DNA from: Petunia secreta
Lineage: Eukaryota > Streptophyta > Magnoliopsida > Solanales > Solanaceae
Direction: 5' to 3'
Assembly: GCA_029990175.1 (NCBI GenBank)
Contig: JARKIP010000022.1
Coordinates: forward strand, 26,324,001-26,388,000
Length of the DNA: 64,000 nucleotides
The notes below the pieces were generated by a model. It ran no database searches, had not been told where the DNA came from, and saw only the letters and a list, made by a program, of their open reading frames with translations. Below, piece after piece: positions 1 to 12,464 of the stretch; positions within the stretch are counted from its first letter, which is position 1, and each line of letters begins with the position of its first letter. Made by a program: the position numbers and the translations under genes.

Positions 1-1227
1 AAGCAAAAGATACAAGTTTTAAGAATAATAAATTATTGTTTGGTATTTAAATAAATAATATTTTTAATGTTGGAATGTTTTCAATTAGAACCAACATAGA
101 CTTATGAATTTACAATCCTTTGGATCTGTTATTATTATTTTATGTGCAAATACTCTCACCGATCCAATGCTTTTAACTAAACCACACATGAACTAGCAGA
201 GGACGTGCATTGCTAATGAAACAAGGTTTCATTATGTTGTTCTCAATTTGCGTTATGGTTCTCTCAATTGCAATGACCAAAGTTTGCAGAAATTTCTAGA
301 AAATCACATAAGTAATAATCAAGAAAGTTTCGTTGTGTGGTATCTGATGGTTTAATTAGATAGAACCGTGCCATCATAGGTGTCATCGTATTCGTAAAGT
401 TTCTCTAATAAACAGAAATCAAGAGGAATCTATTATGGGAGAAAAACATATAAATCCTTCGGAACTTGGCGTTTCAAAGTTAGCCAGTTTGGTTAGCAGG
501 TCTATGACCCGATAAGACTGAAAATGAGAAGTTTGCTTTAATTAAGTGGTTTTGTCAGATGATGTCTCCAGTAATTTTGGATAGAAAAGATGTTGACACG
601 TTTTTTCCCGAAGAACAGCAAAATCATATTTTTGAGAAGGCTTAGAATTGAATGTTCTACATATGTAGATGCCCTCAATCAGCTTGAACTTATTTTGGCA
701 TCATGTGCTTCTCTAGTCCATTAATTGAATCCAATAAAACTTTTCACTCTCTTTTAAATGTAGTATAAGGGGAAAAAAATTAATTATAGTTTGTCTTTTG
801 TGAAATTTACTTTGATTACTTTCGCATCACGAATAGATGACTTTAAAGATTGATGTTGCTAAGTACATACCTTATGATGCATGGGTTGTGAACCTACAAC
901 TAACGTTTTCTTTTGTATCATTAAGGTGTAATTCATCTTGTGAGTTAATTTAGTTACTTAAAATCATCGAATTGTCAAGGACTTTGTAAGTGATTTTTCG
1001 AGGTACTTACTTGACCGATACAGCATTCATTGTAGCCGAGTTATAGAAAATACTTTATCATGAGCCTTGGTACTTTTAGGTTTCATAAATACCTATAGCT
1101 CTTGATTGTTGAGCTTCAGTTTGATTAACTCAGCAAATAACTATTCTGATATCCTAGAATCTCTATCGCATGTTGTTGCTTCTCCTTTATGGACCGTGCA
1201 TAAAATCTAATTTCCTCAATGGGTTAG
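1..1227. other. AT-rich intergenic DNA, nothing recognised
   Basis: No reading frame, RNA gene or repeat boundary could be supported in this stretch. It is AT-rich and ends with the left copy of the 5-bp target duplication (GTTAG, 1223-1227) of the adjoining solo LTR. It may be old decayed transposon sequence, but no protein domain was visible by eye. Confidence 0.5.
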
Positions 1228-2536
1228 TGAAACGACCTCGGTCAGTCGTTTTGGGAGATAGGACTCCAATTTATGTGCCAATAATTTTAAAATCTTCGTA
1301 AGGTCCATTGGGACTTATCTGTAAAATTCGAACTAAATCAGACCTCGTTTGGTAAGCATCGGAAGAAGGTTTCAGTTTTTATTGTCGATAAATATTAAAA
1401 AGAGATTTTCGAGCTCGGTTTTGGCAAATGAGCTCCAATTCGAAATCCGAAAGTGCCGTTAGATTCGTATAATTATTTGTGACTTTTGTAAACTTTCGAA
1501 AGTAAATTTTGAGGTTGTTCGGCTAGTTTAGCTAAAAAGCCAAAAGTTAAATAATTTGACTTTTATTCCATTTAATTTGAATATTGAATTACGGGAGTCT
1601 GATTTGAGATCCACCTTAGCAAGTATGTTACACATATTCTATATAACTGGTATGCAAAAGTTGGAATTATTTCGGGTATCATAAGGTACCGTTTTAATTT
1701 TCGATTAAGAAAAGAAAATATAAAAGTAAAAGAAAATAAAATAAAAAATAATGAAAAAGGAAAGGACAAAAGATAGGCGGTGGTGAGCTAATCCCTTTAA
1801 AGCTTCCTTTATAAGCTAAGTACGAAAAAGGGAACAGAAACATGAGGAACAAAAACGAGAGCGCGAAGGAGAGTGAAAAAATGCCTGAAAATGAGAAAGG
1901 AGCCGGAGAAAAGTAGATTTTTTACCCTGAAATATTCAGGCAATGATCTTAATATATTATTTGAGTTTATTATATTTGTTTGAATATATTTTGACGGTAA
2001 AAATTGGGATATTAGACATCGTTTTAATAAGTTCAACTGATAATTTAAGAGGTCAATTGGACCCCGGTAATGGAATTGATTATACATTTGTACTCAGTGA
2101 GTTGTGGGCAATATATAAATGTAATTTATTTGGGGTTTGGTTATGTGGTCTTGAACTCTGGATATAGGCCTGGCCTACGTATTGCGTATGCGAATAGCGT
2201 ATCAAGTTCCTACCTGGATTGTTCTAAGATATGAGGAATGAAGCCTTTAGCCTAATTTGATATATTTTTCTGCTTATTGAATAGAGTGGAATCGTTTGGC
2301 AATGAAACCAAAGGATAAAGCGGTTGTTGATTAGCAATGCTAACTTTTAGAAGAGGTAAGTGTTTATATCCATTTCTTTGGAGGCACTTGGCCTCGTGAA
2401 TTTTCTACCACGTGTTCCTTACGTGTGTAGCTACCGATAAGCGTACTCATTATGCCTTAGCTTTGAATTTACATTGTATATTATATGTTATGCCCTGTTG
2501 TTGGTATTGCGTTGAGCATATGAGCATTGCACTCTG

Positions 2537-3031
2537 GTTTTGAGCATTGAATATACTTCCCGGTTGGCGATGAGAGTCCTGCACCGGTGAAGGGTCATTA
2601 TTGCATATACTTCCCGGTTGGCGATGAGAGGCCCGCACCGGTGAATGGTCATTATTACATATACTTCCCGATAATCCATGAGACTCCCGAGCCGGTAAAG
2701 AGTCATTATTGCATATACTTCCCGGTTGGCGATGAGAGTCCCGTACTGGTGAAGGGTCATTATTACATATGCTTCCCGGTAATCGATGAGAGTCCCGAGC
2801 CGGTGAAGGGTCATTATTGCATATACTTCCCAATTGGCGATGAGAGTCCCGTACCGGTGAAGGATTATTATTACATATACTTCTCGGTAGTCGATGAGAG
2901 TCCCGAGCTGGTGAAGGGTCATTATTGCATATACTTCCCGGTTGGCGATGAGAGTCCCGCATCGGTGAAGAGTCATTATTGCACATACTTTCCGATAATC
3001 GATGAGAGTCCCAAGCCGGTGAAGGTATCAG
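2537..3031 (+). repeat. 54-bp tandem array, nine units, alternating two variants
   Basis: A unit containing the core CATATACTTCCCGG recurs every 54 bp, at about 2551, 2605, 2659, 2713, 2767, 2821, 2875, 2929 and 2983. After the core the units carry either a TTGGCGATGAG form or an AATCGATGAG-like form, in the order A A B A B A B A B, so the newer repeat unit is a 108-bp dimer. Since 54 is a multiple of 3, the array leaves several frames open on both strands, and these should not be read as genes. It lies inside the solo LTR. Confidence 0.9.
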
Positions 3032-3215
3032 GCACATGTGACTGCATTGCATCATACCGCATTCATCTCATCTCATTGCACCGCATACTGACTAGTGTGT
3101 GACTATTGTGCTGTGTTTTGTGTATGCGACATGTATACCATGTTGCGGACATATTTCAATTTGCTTATACGTTTCTTGCTATTTAGTGTCCTTAATTGGT
3201 TTATATGCTTTAGTT

Positions 3216-3354
3216 ATATGGATCGAGTTGCACGCCGCAACAATATGAATATATAGATCGGGTTGCACTCTACGACAATATGAATATATGAACCGGGTTG
3301 CACGCCGCGACAGTATGAACATATGGATCGGGTTGCACGCCGTGACAGTATTAT
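3216..3354 (+). repeat. ~35-bp tandem array, four units
   Basis: Four imperfect units centred on GATCGGGTTGCACGCCG begin near 3221, 3256, 3290 and 3326. They lie in the same solo LTR, about 185 bp after the 54-bp array. Together the arrays suggest a replication-slippage-prone zone within this LTR family. Confidence 0.85.
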
Positions 3355-3997
3355 GTTCGGATACTTAAAAACCTATATGTTCTGTCTATCTTATGTCCCT
3401 GGTTGTATAAGAATTTATGATCACATACGTTTTTCATGTTATTATCTGGCTCTGCCTTTTTATAATTTAAATAAGAGGAATTTGGTTTATCTGTTTTTCT
3501 TCTCCCTGGCTAGCTATCCTATTCTTTGAGATGGCTAGTCCACTTATTGAGTCCTTTGACTCACCCTTGTTTGTTGTTTGTTTCTTGTCCATCTATTTTG
3601 TTTCGGCAGGTTCGCTCCAGGATTGAGTTCGCCACGTTGTTCAGGAGCAAAGACGACCTCAGCTGTCAGGGTGAGCCAACTTTTATTTTGGATTGGCTAC
3701 CAGTTGTATGTTTATTATTTCAGATGTATTTTACTCCTTCCAAGCGGTATCTGTCTTCTTTTGTACTCTTAGATGTCTAGTCTGGATAAGCCTAAACCTA
3801 GTATGTTGGGTAGTCATCTGTAATTTCTTTTGTACAGCATTGAGGTATCAGCATGTCTTTGCTTTTTCTAAGTATTGTTCTTATTTATGAATTGAATTAT
3901 ATTTATTTTCCTAATTTAATTGGTAAGGGTTCACCCGACGGGTCTAGAGGAGGATGTCGGGTGCCCGCACGGCCTAGCCGAATTCCGGGTCGTGTCA

Positions 3998-6902
3998 GTT
4001 AGAAGTTGGGAATTTGCATTAAGATCATGGTAGTCATTTCGCTGAAGAGTACTAAACTCCTAATTTTTTTTATAATATTCAATTGATTGAATTTAATAAA
4101 ATTTATAAAGATCTGGAGTTGATATAAAGGAAATATCAATTGAAATGATCCTGGTAAAATAGTCACGGGTTATAATAATTGGATTGATGTGTCTGAATCA
4201 TAGTTTACCTGAATGCGAGAATATTTTTGTGTAAAATTTCTTTTTAGGATGATACTTAATCTATTTAATCACAAGTACTCGAAATATTTGTTTGTCTTGG
4301 AAGCTAGTTTTGCAGGCAATTACTTTTACATAAAGGAATATTTATTTGGCGTTCTTCATAATATGGTACGCGACGAGTAATTCTAGCTTCTTATTTCTTT
4401 TGAAAATATTTGTGATATTTATTTGGGCATTCATCTCGAATTCTACACCTCTAATTTGAAGCCATTAAGAGGAAGAAGTATTTTCTCATTATGATATTGA
4501 AGATGTTAATATTACATTTAAAGAAATTATTTTGTTTCAGTCTTTATATTATGTCCATGTTATGAGAGTTATGTCATCGCGTTAAGAGTTGTTGATTTAT
4601 GTGACATTATCCTATTTATGCTCTCATGATATTGAAAGTTTGTTGAGGTTGATTAAGGTGACATGATTTATTGAAATTTAATTACGGATAGATGAAAGCA
4701 TAGTTTGGGATGAGAGATCTAAGTAATGTGATAAACCATTTGATCCTAGAGATGAATATCTCCTGTTGAGGATCTATCAACATCAATATCATTTTGTATG
4801 CTTGGGCAAAATTATCGCATATCCTTAATTGAATTAGTTTTGCAGATTGAAGTGAATAATGTGCACTAAAATGGCGTGTTTGCTTTAGTATTGCGAGGCT
4901 TTTTCATTTTGTGTTGATATGGGATTTTACTAGATTATTACATACAATACTCTGCCCAAAGGGGGGTTATTGTGTGTTTTAATTTGGTGGTGGGTGTGAG
5001 GCCAGCAAAGAAAATATTTTAGTTTAGTAAATCTATCTGCCCAAAGGGGATAGGTTTCTAATACTAAGATGTTTTCTCGTTACTTGCCGAAGGGGGTAAC
5101 ACTATGAAGGTTCACATTATTTGCCCAGGTTCACCTTATATCACATTTATCATTATTATTATTTTTTCATTTGCTCAAAATTGAAGTATGAGCCTGAGAA
5201 AAGAAAGTATTTTAGTTTGGCAAATCTGTCCACCTAGAGGGATAAGTTTTCTAATACTAGAGTATTTTCTCGTTACCTGTCCAAAGAGGGTAATATTGTA
5301 ACGGCTCGTATTAATAACACCAATAGAGATTTTTTACTACTCTGATATGAAACCGAGTCTTGAATTTTTCCCTAAAACTTGTGGACATCAACTTTGCTTT
5401 GTCGGTCAACCTTTCTAAAACCTACTTGAGTTAAAAAAGTTTTATTAATACTAGAGGAATATGTGCTTTTCTAGTTATTCCTAGTTAAAATAGTGTTTGT
5501 TGAACTTATTTGATATCTTTAACTTTCTGTTATTTTTCTAAAGATGATTTGACATCATTATTCATTAATATTTGATTGTGTTGAAAGACTCATTATTGAT
5601 ATTTTGATTAACATAAAATTATCTAATACTAACATTATTTCTTTTGAGAACCTTATGAGAAATATTTGACTATACCTATATTCTTACTAACTAGCCTATA
5701 CGTAAGTAATTTTCATTATGTGTCATTAAATGACAAATTATATGTGCATAATGCTTATAAATGAGAAACAAGAGAGATTTAATATCAAGGAGTCAATATT
5801 AATAAACCCCTAGTTGATTTGGTTGGTGTGACTTCCTTTCTGTTATTGTAAAACTCTCAACTATGTTGATAATAAATTTTTCGTAATAACAAAATGTCCA
5901 ATATATGCACGATTTTATTATGTTATGTGTCATGAAGTCTATTTTTCTTTCTTCTTTGTTAATTAGGGTGAAATCGTATATCATTTTCTTTATGAGATAA
6001 TTTACTGATTTTGGTCAACGCATAGTTCTTAATTTTCTTTACTTGAGTATAACATATACAAGATCTTTTTTTTTGAAATAACAAAAAGCGATGAGAAAAA
6101 TATTGGTTTCTCAAGAGAACATTTTCTATGAAGAAACACTGAAGTATAATTTTACTAAGGGTATTCATATATAATAATTTTATAAGCTAAAAGTGCTATG
6201 TGACATCACTAATTAAAGAACATTTTAGGTTTTTCTGAAGTTTAAGTCATTCTTAAAGTTTTAACGGATCTGTTAAACAGTGGGAGTAAATTCATATTTA
6301 TTACTGCATTTGTGTAGGTTATATTGTTCAATTTCACTTATAAATCATGGAAATATGATTTGATTTTAATGATTAAAATATGAGAATGATGTTAGTTGTA
6401 TTTGGTTAATTTTTATCAAATGATTGACTCTAAAAGTTTTAATAAGTAAATATAAGAGCATTGATTCATTGTGAAAACTCTTGATTCTATGTTTATTGTT
6501 GTTTGGATGATTAAAATATCATATAACACCTTGGAATTTAATTGTGTCCATGAATATATATTCAAAATGAGTTTATCAAGCATATCGACACATATTTGGT
6601 TGTGTCATATTTCTTGTTGTCTCATTAGTTAATTATTAAGTCATTGATATTTATTTATTAAATAAATTGATAAATTTGCTTGATTTATGATGGAAATACA
6701 TTCTTATATGTATATTATAAAGAAGTCATAATGATCACCATATCATAATTTGGCTGACTTCTTTAACTTTGTTGGCATGTTTGTGTTTAAGAATTGTTAA
6801 GTTGACAATTGTTGATATAGTATCATTTAAATTGCATATGACTAATAATTGCATATCTTTACAGTGAGTATATCATGTACTCAATTTAATTTTAATTAAG
6901 TG
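3998..6902. other. AT-rich decayed DNA with one internal duplication
   Basis: No intact coding region is visible. An imperfect duplication of about 100 bp, spaced by about 190 bp, lies at 4998-5095 and 5190-5295. Both copies carry the order TTTTAGTTT, AAATCT, a purine-rich GAGGGATA-like block, TTTCTAATACTA and TTTTCTCGTTAC. The stretch may be the internal part of the copia-like remnant whose 3' end appears at 15067-16078, but no domain supports this. Confidence 0.4.
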
Positions 6903-7089
6903 CAGAGGTGGATTTAGGATTTGAACCTTATGGGTTCTAAATTTTAAACTAATAATTTTAAGTACAAGTAACTGGGTTCTCGACTTGATTTTTGTACATA
7001 TTTAATATTTTTTTAATATAAATACACTGTCTGCATCGAACCTAGTAGGTTCTGCCGAACCCGCATCCCGCCCTCTACATCCGTCCCTG
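6903..7089. mobile_element. hAT-like MITE (187 bp)
   Basis: The segment begins CAGAGGTGGATTTAGGATTT and ends CTACATCCGTCCCTG, so its ends form imperfect terminal inverted repeats of the CAGRGGCGGA...CCGCCCCTG type common in plant hAT MITEs. It has no coding capacity. The neighbouring 8-mers, ATTAAGTG on the left and ACAATGTG on the right, match at only five positions, so the target duplication is degraded or the boundaries are slightly off. Confidence 0.6.
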
Positions 7090-7434
7090 ACAATGTGACT
7101 TGACACACTTTGTGAGAAAATTTGGGAGGTGGAGGAGACTCAATGAAATATTATGTTTCTTATGACTTTATTTGTTTGTACAAGTACTTGGACTCATGTT
7201 ATGAAACTGATTGTTATTTGTAATGTTAGAGTCTAACATATGCACTTGATCAGTGGGAGTCTTTTATTTGGTATATGCTTCCCTTAACTATTTGTTATAA
7301 CTACTTGGTAATGGTTATCTTTGATACATGGTGATAATTAAATGTGTTATATATGTTTATGTTGGTTGATCTGTATTGACAGGTCTTGATGCCTATAAAA
7401 TCTTAAGACTTCTAGTCTTATGTGGGAGGTATGT

Positions 7435-8232
7435 TGATGCAGCTCGAACACGTACTGATCATGTGCTCGATCCATCGAGGCTAATGACACGAAGCAAAGC
7501 CAAGCGGCTACACGATGTCCACATTCACATAGCTTGGTCGAAGGAAAGCAACTACTCCGAAGCTGAGTACCCGAGCTCAAGAACCGAAGGCGTCATCTAC
7601 AAGCTTGAGCTCGAAGGAGGGAGTGACCGAACCCCACCCGAACACTCAACATCGATGCTGAAGTAAAATCAAATAACCGAAGGAAGAGCGATCAATGTCA
7701 AGTATGAGCAGAACTGAGCAACCGAGCACCGAAGTGAAGGAACTCGAGCTCAAGTGTTCGAAGTCACGTGTTCGGTTGAAGGAGTAAACGAACACTCATT
7801 AGGCAGCCCTGCGTCTTACTCCTATTGGCCGCCTGTGACCATTTACTGTTTTATCCTTAGCATAGCCTATAGATATTCAATTTACATTTCATTTGTAGGT
7901 AATTAAGTTGTTGAATATTGAACATAGCAGTTGCTATTGAAAGTGTCTCCGATGGAGCCTAACCCCGACGTGGGATTTTAAAGAACTTGTGTCAATCGGT
8001 GTGAGTCGTTTGAACATTTTCTTCTTGGTCATTTAATTTGCAAGAAGCGTTGTCTTTCTTGAAGATTGTTGCTTAGTATAGGTGATTCTTTGCCTTAGAT
8101 TCGTCGAGCCCGAGACTAGTTCCTCACCGTTCTTTGAATCGAAGCAAGATTTGTCTTGCTTCTTTCTTTACTTTTCTATTTTTCTTCCGAGTTTTCATCG
8201 TGTCTAGCTTTCCCTCGGGTTTGCTTGCACCA
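7435..8232 (+). repeat. 5' LTR of the gypsy element
   Basis: The LTR starts TGATGCAG and ends TTGCACCA and pairs with 14262-15061. Its end is fixed by the point where the two copies stop matching, by the TG...CA rule and by the flanking TATGT duplication. The 3' copy preserves a TATAAATA-like box (about 14697) that has changed to TATAGATA here. Confidence 0.93.
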
Positions 8233-8235
8233 TCT

Positions 8236-8250
8236 TGGTATTTGAGCAAG
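8236..8250 (+). other. Primer-binding site, initiator tRNA-Met type
   Basis: TGGTATTTGAGCAAG begins three bases after the 5' LTR. It matches the usual TGGTATCAGAGC primer-binding site of plant retrotransposons apart from changes in the middle, so minus-strand priming by initiator tRNA-Met is inferred. Confidence 0.8.
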
Positions 8251-9443
8251 GTTTGAGATTGTTCTTACAACCTCGAATCTTGTTCGTTATATTCGTGCTT
8301 GTGTCTCCAATTTACGCTTTCTTCCTTGTTGTGGATTGTTGTTGCTGTGATGTTTACAAAGAAAAAAAAAAGAGTAGAAAAAGAAGAAATTCAAAAAATT
8401 TTGGCTGATTGTTGGTTGTTTAATCAAACAACCATTGATTTGAGTTCACCATTGTCCAAGGATCAATTTGAGTACCCGGCGTACAACGTTTGTGACTAGG
8501 GTTTCTCGACAAAATTTTGGACTGTTTTGAGCTTAGTGGTGACTGTTTTCGAACCCCAGCGTGTTTTGGTTGTTATTGATAAAGACTGGTGGTTCTTGAT
8601 CGATTTGGGTGTGTTTTGTGCTTTATTTTTGAAGTTCTATTATTGAACCGTGTCCGCACGGCGGAAACTTGTTACGTTTGTAACAGTGTACGAACACGAG
8701 GAGCTGAATCTTAGCTCAACGAACTTTGAACTGAATTTCCTCCGTTGTTGTTGTTACCGGAGTTGAAAGAAGCAATCTAAATTCTGTTGAAAATCTTGGT
8801 CAGTGAACGAAGTTAAGTGTCCGTACGCTGGAGCAAAACCTTCACTGTTCCATTGATGAAGAAAGGGATAAAGTGTAAAGATCAAAACCCCAGGTGAAAA
8901 GTTGTCGGCTAGAAATGGGAATTAAATAAGGTAAAACCCTATCCGTACCAAGGAGGGACCACTCTTGTACGGACAAGAGTTGGTGTGATCGAAAGGGATT
9001 CTGAAGAGAAATCGAAGGGCAGATTCTACTAGGTTTTCACTTTTTCTTGTGTTTGATAAATCTAGTTAGTGGATCTCTAGAGTAATTCTTCCTACTCGAG
9101 GTCGTGCTAACTCATTTAAGCGCATAGGAACTCGTGCATGGGTGATCGAAGCCCAAACTTTCGTAGAAAATTCTTTTGACTTCCGAAGCGCAGAGTAAAT
9201 AGCGTCCATTCCATCGAGTCGTATCAATTCACTCATCCCGAAGGAGACATTGTAACTTGTACAATTCGAAGGAACTGAGAGAAGTTGATCAACCGAGGAA
9301 GCCATTGGCTGCAAGTTCTGGAGTGACCAAAAATCGAACCCATAAATTGAGTGGACCCGAGTGCCACCCATCAAAGGTGAGGGAGTGTGTAAGGTGATTT
9401 CTAACCTTAACATTTTATTTGGTCTTTGAATTGTGCAGGTATC

Positions 9444-10790
9444 ATGGCTGGGAATGGAGGCGATGGCAAAGGCATTGAGAAGCCCGAAGTGTCGGTAGCC
9501 GATCTCATGGATGCGATACAAGGCATCAGTGCCGAAGTAAGAGGAGTGAGTGCTCGAGTAGCTCAACTCGAGCAAGGAAGTGTGTTCGTGGCCTTACCTG
9601 GGTCCGGCGCTGGAACTAGCAACTCCACTCCGATGAAACCTGAGCTGTTTGCTGAGCTTGTTTGACAACATCAGTTGAAGAGCGAGGCTATTCGAAAGGA
9701 AGTTTTGGGCAATCCCCGAACACAACAAAACTTGGGCAATCCCCAAGCTGAGAATCAACACTTGGGCATTCCCCAAAGTGAAAGTATACCACTTCCAATG
9801 GCCCGAAGACAAATTGAGGTCGTTGATGAAGCGGTAGATGAGGGAGAATTTCCTGATGCCGAACCTGAATATGAGCCACCGTTCGTTCAACGAAGGCAAG
9901 CTCAACGAGGTCCTGGAAATTTCTGAGGTCGAGGCCAAGGCGCAAATGTTGATCGAAATATTGAGTGTGAGGCTGATGATCACTATGATGAGTATCCCGA
10001 ACATTTTCATGGTGTTCGAGATTCAAACTTGAACAGTGTCAAGGTCACTATTCCACCTTTTAGAGGAACTAGTGATCCGGATGAATATCTTGAATGGAAG
10101 CTTAAAATGGAGCGAATCTTCGAAACCAATGAGATGACCGATGAGAGAAAAGTTTCCCATGCCATTGTTTCATTCGAAGCGTATGAATCTACGTGGTGGG
10201 AAGCTGACAAGAGGCTTAGACGAAGGAATGTCTATCCCGAAGTCACTAATTGGGCACAGTTGAAGAGAGCAATGGATGCTTAGTATTTGAGCGCCAAGTA
10301 TAGGCAAACTTAACTTCAAAAGCTCTATGAGTTAAAGCAAGTTTCAAACTCAATTCAAGAGTATCATGATGAGTTCGTGAGAATTCGATTGATTCTTGAT
10401 CTGGAAGAAGATGAAGAGCAAGCCACTATTCGGTTCAAAAATGGCTTGGCTCAGGATGTGTCATCTCAATTGATGTTACACGTGTACCACACGTTGGAAG
10501 ATTTGTTCGAAGCTGCTATCGAAGCTGAGAAAATGGTGAAGGACGATAAGGCAAATCGGTACCGAGGAGTCACTACTTCAACTCCTTTGAATCGAGGTAA
10601 AGAATGGAAGAGTCCTAATCCAACAAGTGCTAACACTGTTCGAGATTCGAAGAAACCCTTCGAAAGGGGTGTGACCGTTAACCAACCCAGAGAAGTGGGA
10701 GGTAAAGTTCAACTTAATTCTCCTAGTGCTTCAAATATTCGGTGTCATAAATGCAAGGGTTATGGTCACATGGCAAAAGAGTGTCAACTC
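9444..10790 (+). pseudogene. gag: gag of the gypsy element, with stops
   Basis: Gag is the retroelement capsid and nucleocapsid protein. The start is the ATG at 9444 (MAGNGGDGKG), near the front of the internal region. A short coiled-coil-like stretch is followed by a proline- and glutamine-rich segment with an LGNPQ/LGIPQ motif repeated three times. Next comes a Retrotrans_gag core (about 10045-10480, with FRGTSDPDEYLEW and a TWWE motif). It ends with a CCHC zinc knuckle of CX2CX4HX4C spacing (CHKCKGYGHMAKEC, 10743-10784). In-frame stops occur near 9663, 9924, 10281 and 10312, so no complete Gag can be made. The order and motifs are clear; the clade assignment is not. Confidence 0.88.
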
Positions 10791-11356
10791 GCAAGGTTAT
10801 GCTTTTGCTCGAAGATGGAACCATCCATGAGCAAGCGACTGACACCGAAGAGGAATATATCGAGGAGATTGACCGAGCTGAACATGATGATGGTCGTGAA
10901 GCTGCCGAAGCTGATCATCCGGAAATATTTCTTGTAGTTCGAAGAAATTTGAGCTGCATGACTCTCGAAGAAGAGGAAAACCAAAGAAAAAATCTTTTTC
11001 ATGCCCGATGTCGAGTGAGGGGGAAGGTGTGTTCGATGATCACTGATTCGAGTAGATGTGTAAATGTAGTGAGCCAAACTTTGGTTTCACAATTGGGACT
11101 ACCTACTTTTAAACATCCCCATCCTTACAAATTACAATAGTTGAATGAGTGTGGAGAATTGAGGGTTGTCAAACAAATATGGATCAAATTTAGAGTTGGA
11201 GAATATCAAGATGAGATGATGTTCGATGTTATGCCGATGCAAGCTTGTCATATGCTATTGGGATGACCATGGCAGTATGATCGGTCGGTTGTTCACAATG
11301 GAAGATCCAACACTTACACTGCAAAGCTCGAAGGGAAGAGTTTCATAATCAAACCC
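10791..11356 (+). pseudogene. Retropepsin-like protease region of the gypsy element
   Basis: This part of the polyprotein follows the zinc knuckle directly. It begins with a spacer rich in Asp and Glu. The active-site region reads ITDSSRCVNVVS (about 11036-11070), where this family usually has DSG; the glycine is replaced by serine, which should impair the aspartic protease. A stop follows at 11138 after HPHPYKLQ. The frame then resumes with VKQIWIKFRVGEYQDEM and a CHMLLG*PWQYDR segment, which is the conserved end of the domain with a stop where the usual tryptophan or arginine stands. Confidence 0.78.
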
Positions 11357-12464
11357 TTGTCTCCAAAACAAATCACCGAGGACTATAAACAGATGAAAGA
11401 ATTGAAAGAAGCGGCCAAAGCTAAGCTTCCGATGGGAACAAAAATTGTGGCCGAAGACACAAACTCACTGCCCGAAGTAAGAAGTATCCGTGCAATCATG
11501 CAACCGGGTGAGTATCTACGAGGCAACGACAACGATCAGATGATAATTTGCCTCGTGCACAAAGGTATCTTTCTAAATTCTAATGATTATTTTTCTAACG
11601 ATAACCCTTTGCCTAGTGTTGTACAAAGCATTTTGCAGGACTTCAGAGATATGTTTCCCGAAGAAATGCCAGGTGGATTACCTCCGTTGAGTGGAATCGA
11701 GCACCAAATTGACTTCGTACCGGGGTCTCAAATCCCCAACAAACCTGCATACCGGTGTAATCCCAAAGACACCAAAGAGCTCCAAAGACAGGTTGATTAG
11801 TTGCTGAACAAGGGCCTTGTTCGAGAGAGCTTGAGTCCTTGCGCCGGTCCTGTTATCCTTGTCCCGAAAAAAGATGGAACATGGCGAATGTGCGTTGATT
11901 GCCGAGCAGTAAACAAAATAACGGTAAAGTATCGTCATCCTATCCCTTGATTAGGTGACATGCTAGACGAGTTAAGTGGTTCTTCATGCTTTTCGAAGAT
12001 AGACCTCAGGTCCGGTTACCACCAAATCCGAATAAAACCTGGAGACGAAAATCGCATTCAATACCAAGTTCGGTCTTTATGAATGGTTGGTGAGGCCTTT
12101 TGGCTTATCCAATGCACCGAGCACATTCATGCGACTGATGAACCATGTGCTCAAACCGTTCATAAATAAGTTTGTTGTCGTTTACTTTTATAAAATACTT
12201 GTTTATAGTAAATCTGTGGATGAACATGTCGAACACCTAAGGCTAGTGCTTAATAAGCTTAGAGAAGAGAAGTTATATGCTAACTTCAGCAAATGTGCCT
12301 TTTGTGTCGAACGTGTAGTCTTTATTGGATTAGTTGTCAGTGCTAATGGCGTCGAAGTCGACGAGTCAAAGTTCGAAGCCATCAATGATTGGCCAACTCC
12401 AACCTCGGTATCACAAGTTCGTAGCTTTCATGGTTTAGCTAGCTTTTACCGAAGGTTTGTTTGA
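11357..12464 (+). pseudogene. Reverse transcriptase of the gypsy element, catalytic site lost
   Basis: The RT domain copies the element RNA to DNA. Visible blocks are YRCNPKDTKELQRQVD, VPKKDGTWRMCVD, KIDLRSGYHQIRI and RPFGLSNAPSTFMRLMN. They are interrupted by stops near 11798 and 11948 and by a frame change near 12046. The catalytic box, normally YxDD, reads YFYK (12183-12194), so both metal-binding aspartates are gone (codons 12189-12194). The thumb-side motif GVEVDESKFEAINDWPTP is well preserved. The domain therefore cannot polymerise DNA, whatever the stops do. Confidence 0.92.

Larger units (their letters stand above)
1228..3997 (+). mobile_element. Solo LTR of a large Ty3/gypsy element
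   Basis: The segment starts TGAAACGACC and ends GGGTCGTGTCA, so its ends are near-perfect short inverted repeats of the TG...CA type. It is flanked by an identical 5-bp duplication, GTTAG, at 1223-1227 and 3998-4002, as expected for an LTR-retrotransposon integration. No primer-binding site, gag or pol is present, which fits a single LTR left by recombination between two LTRs. Its 2.77 kb length and its internal tandem arrays resemble the long LTRs of plant chromoviruses; that lineage is an inference. A related copy in opposite orientation starts at 61947. The plus-strand orientation is assigned by comparison with the end of the solo LTR at 49921. Confidence 0.8.

Noticed and set aside
2537..3031. 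CRISPR-like repeat array
   Set aside because: Units are contiguous with no unique spacers and the genome is a plant nuclear one.
2450..3102. Long overlapping frames on both strands encoding repeated peptides
   Set aside because: They arise from the 54-bp tandem array, whose length is a multiple of three, inside a solo LTR.
7347..7666. Possible small genes at the left edge of the gypsy element
   Set aside because: They lie across the LTR border; a similar frame recurs in the other LTR.
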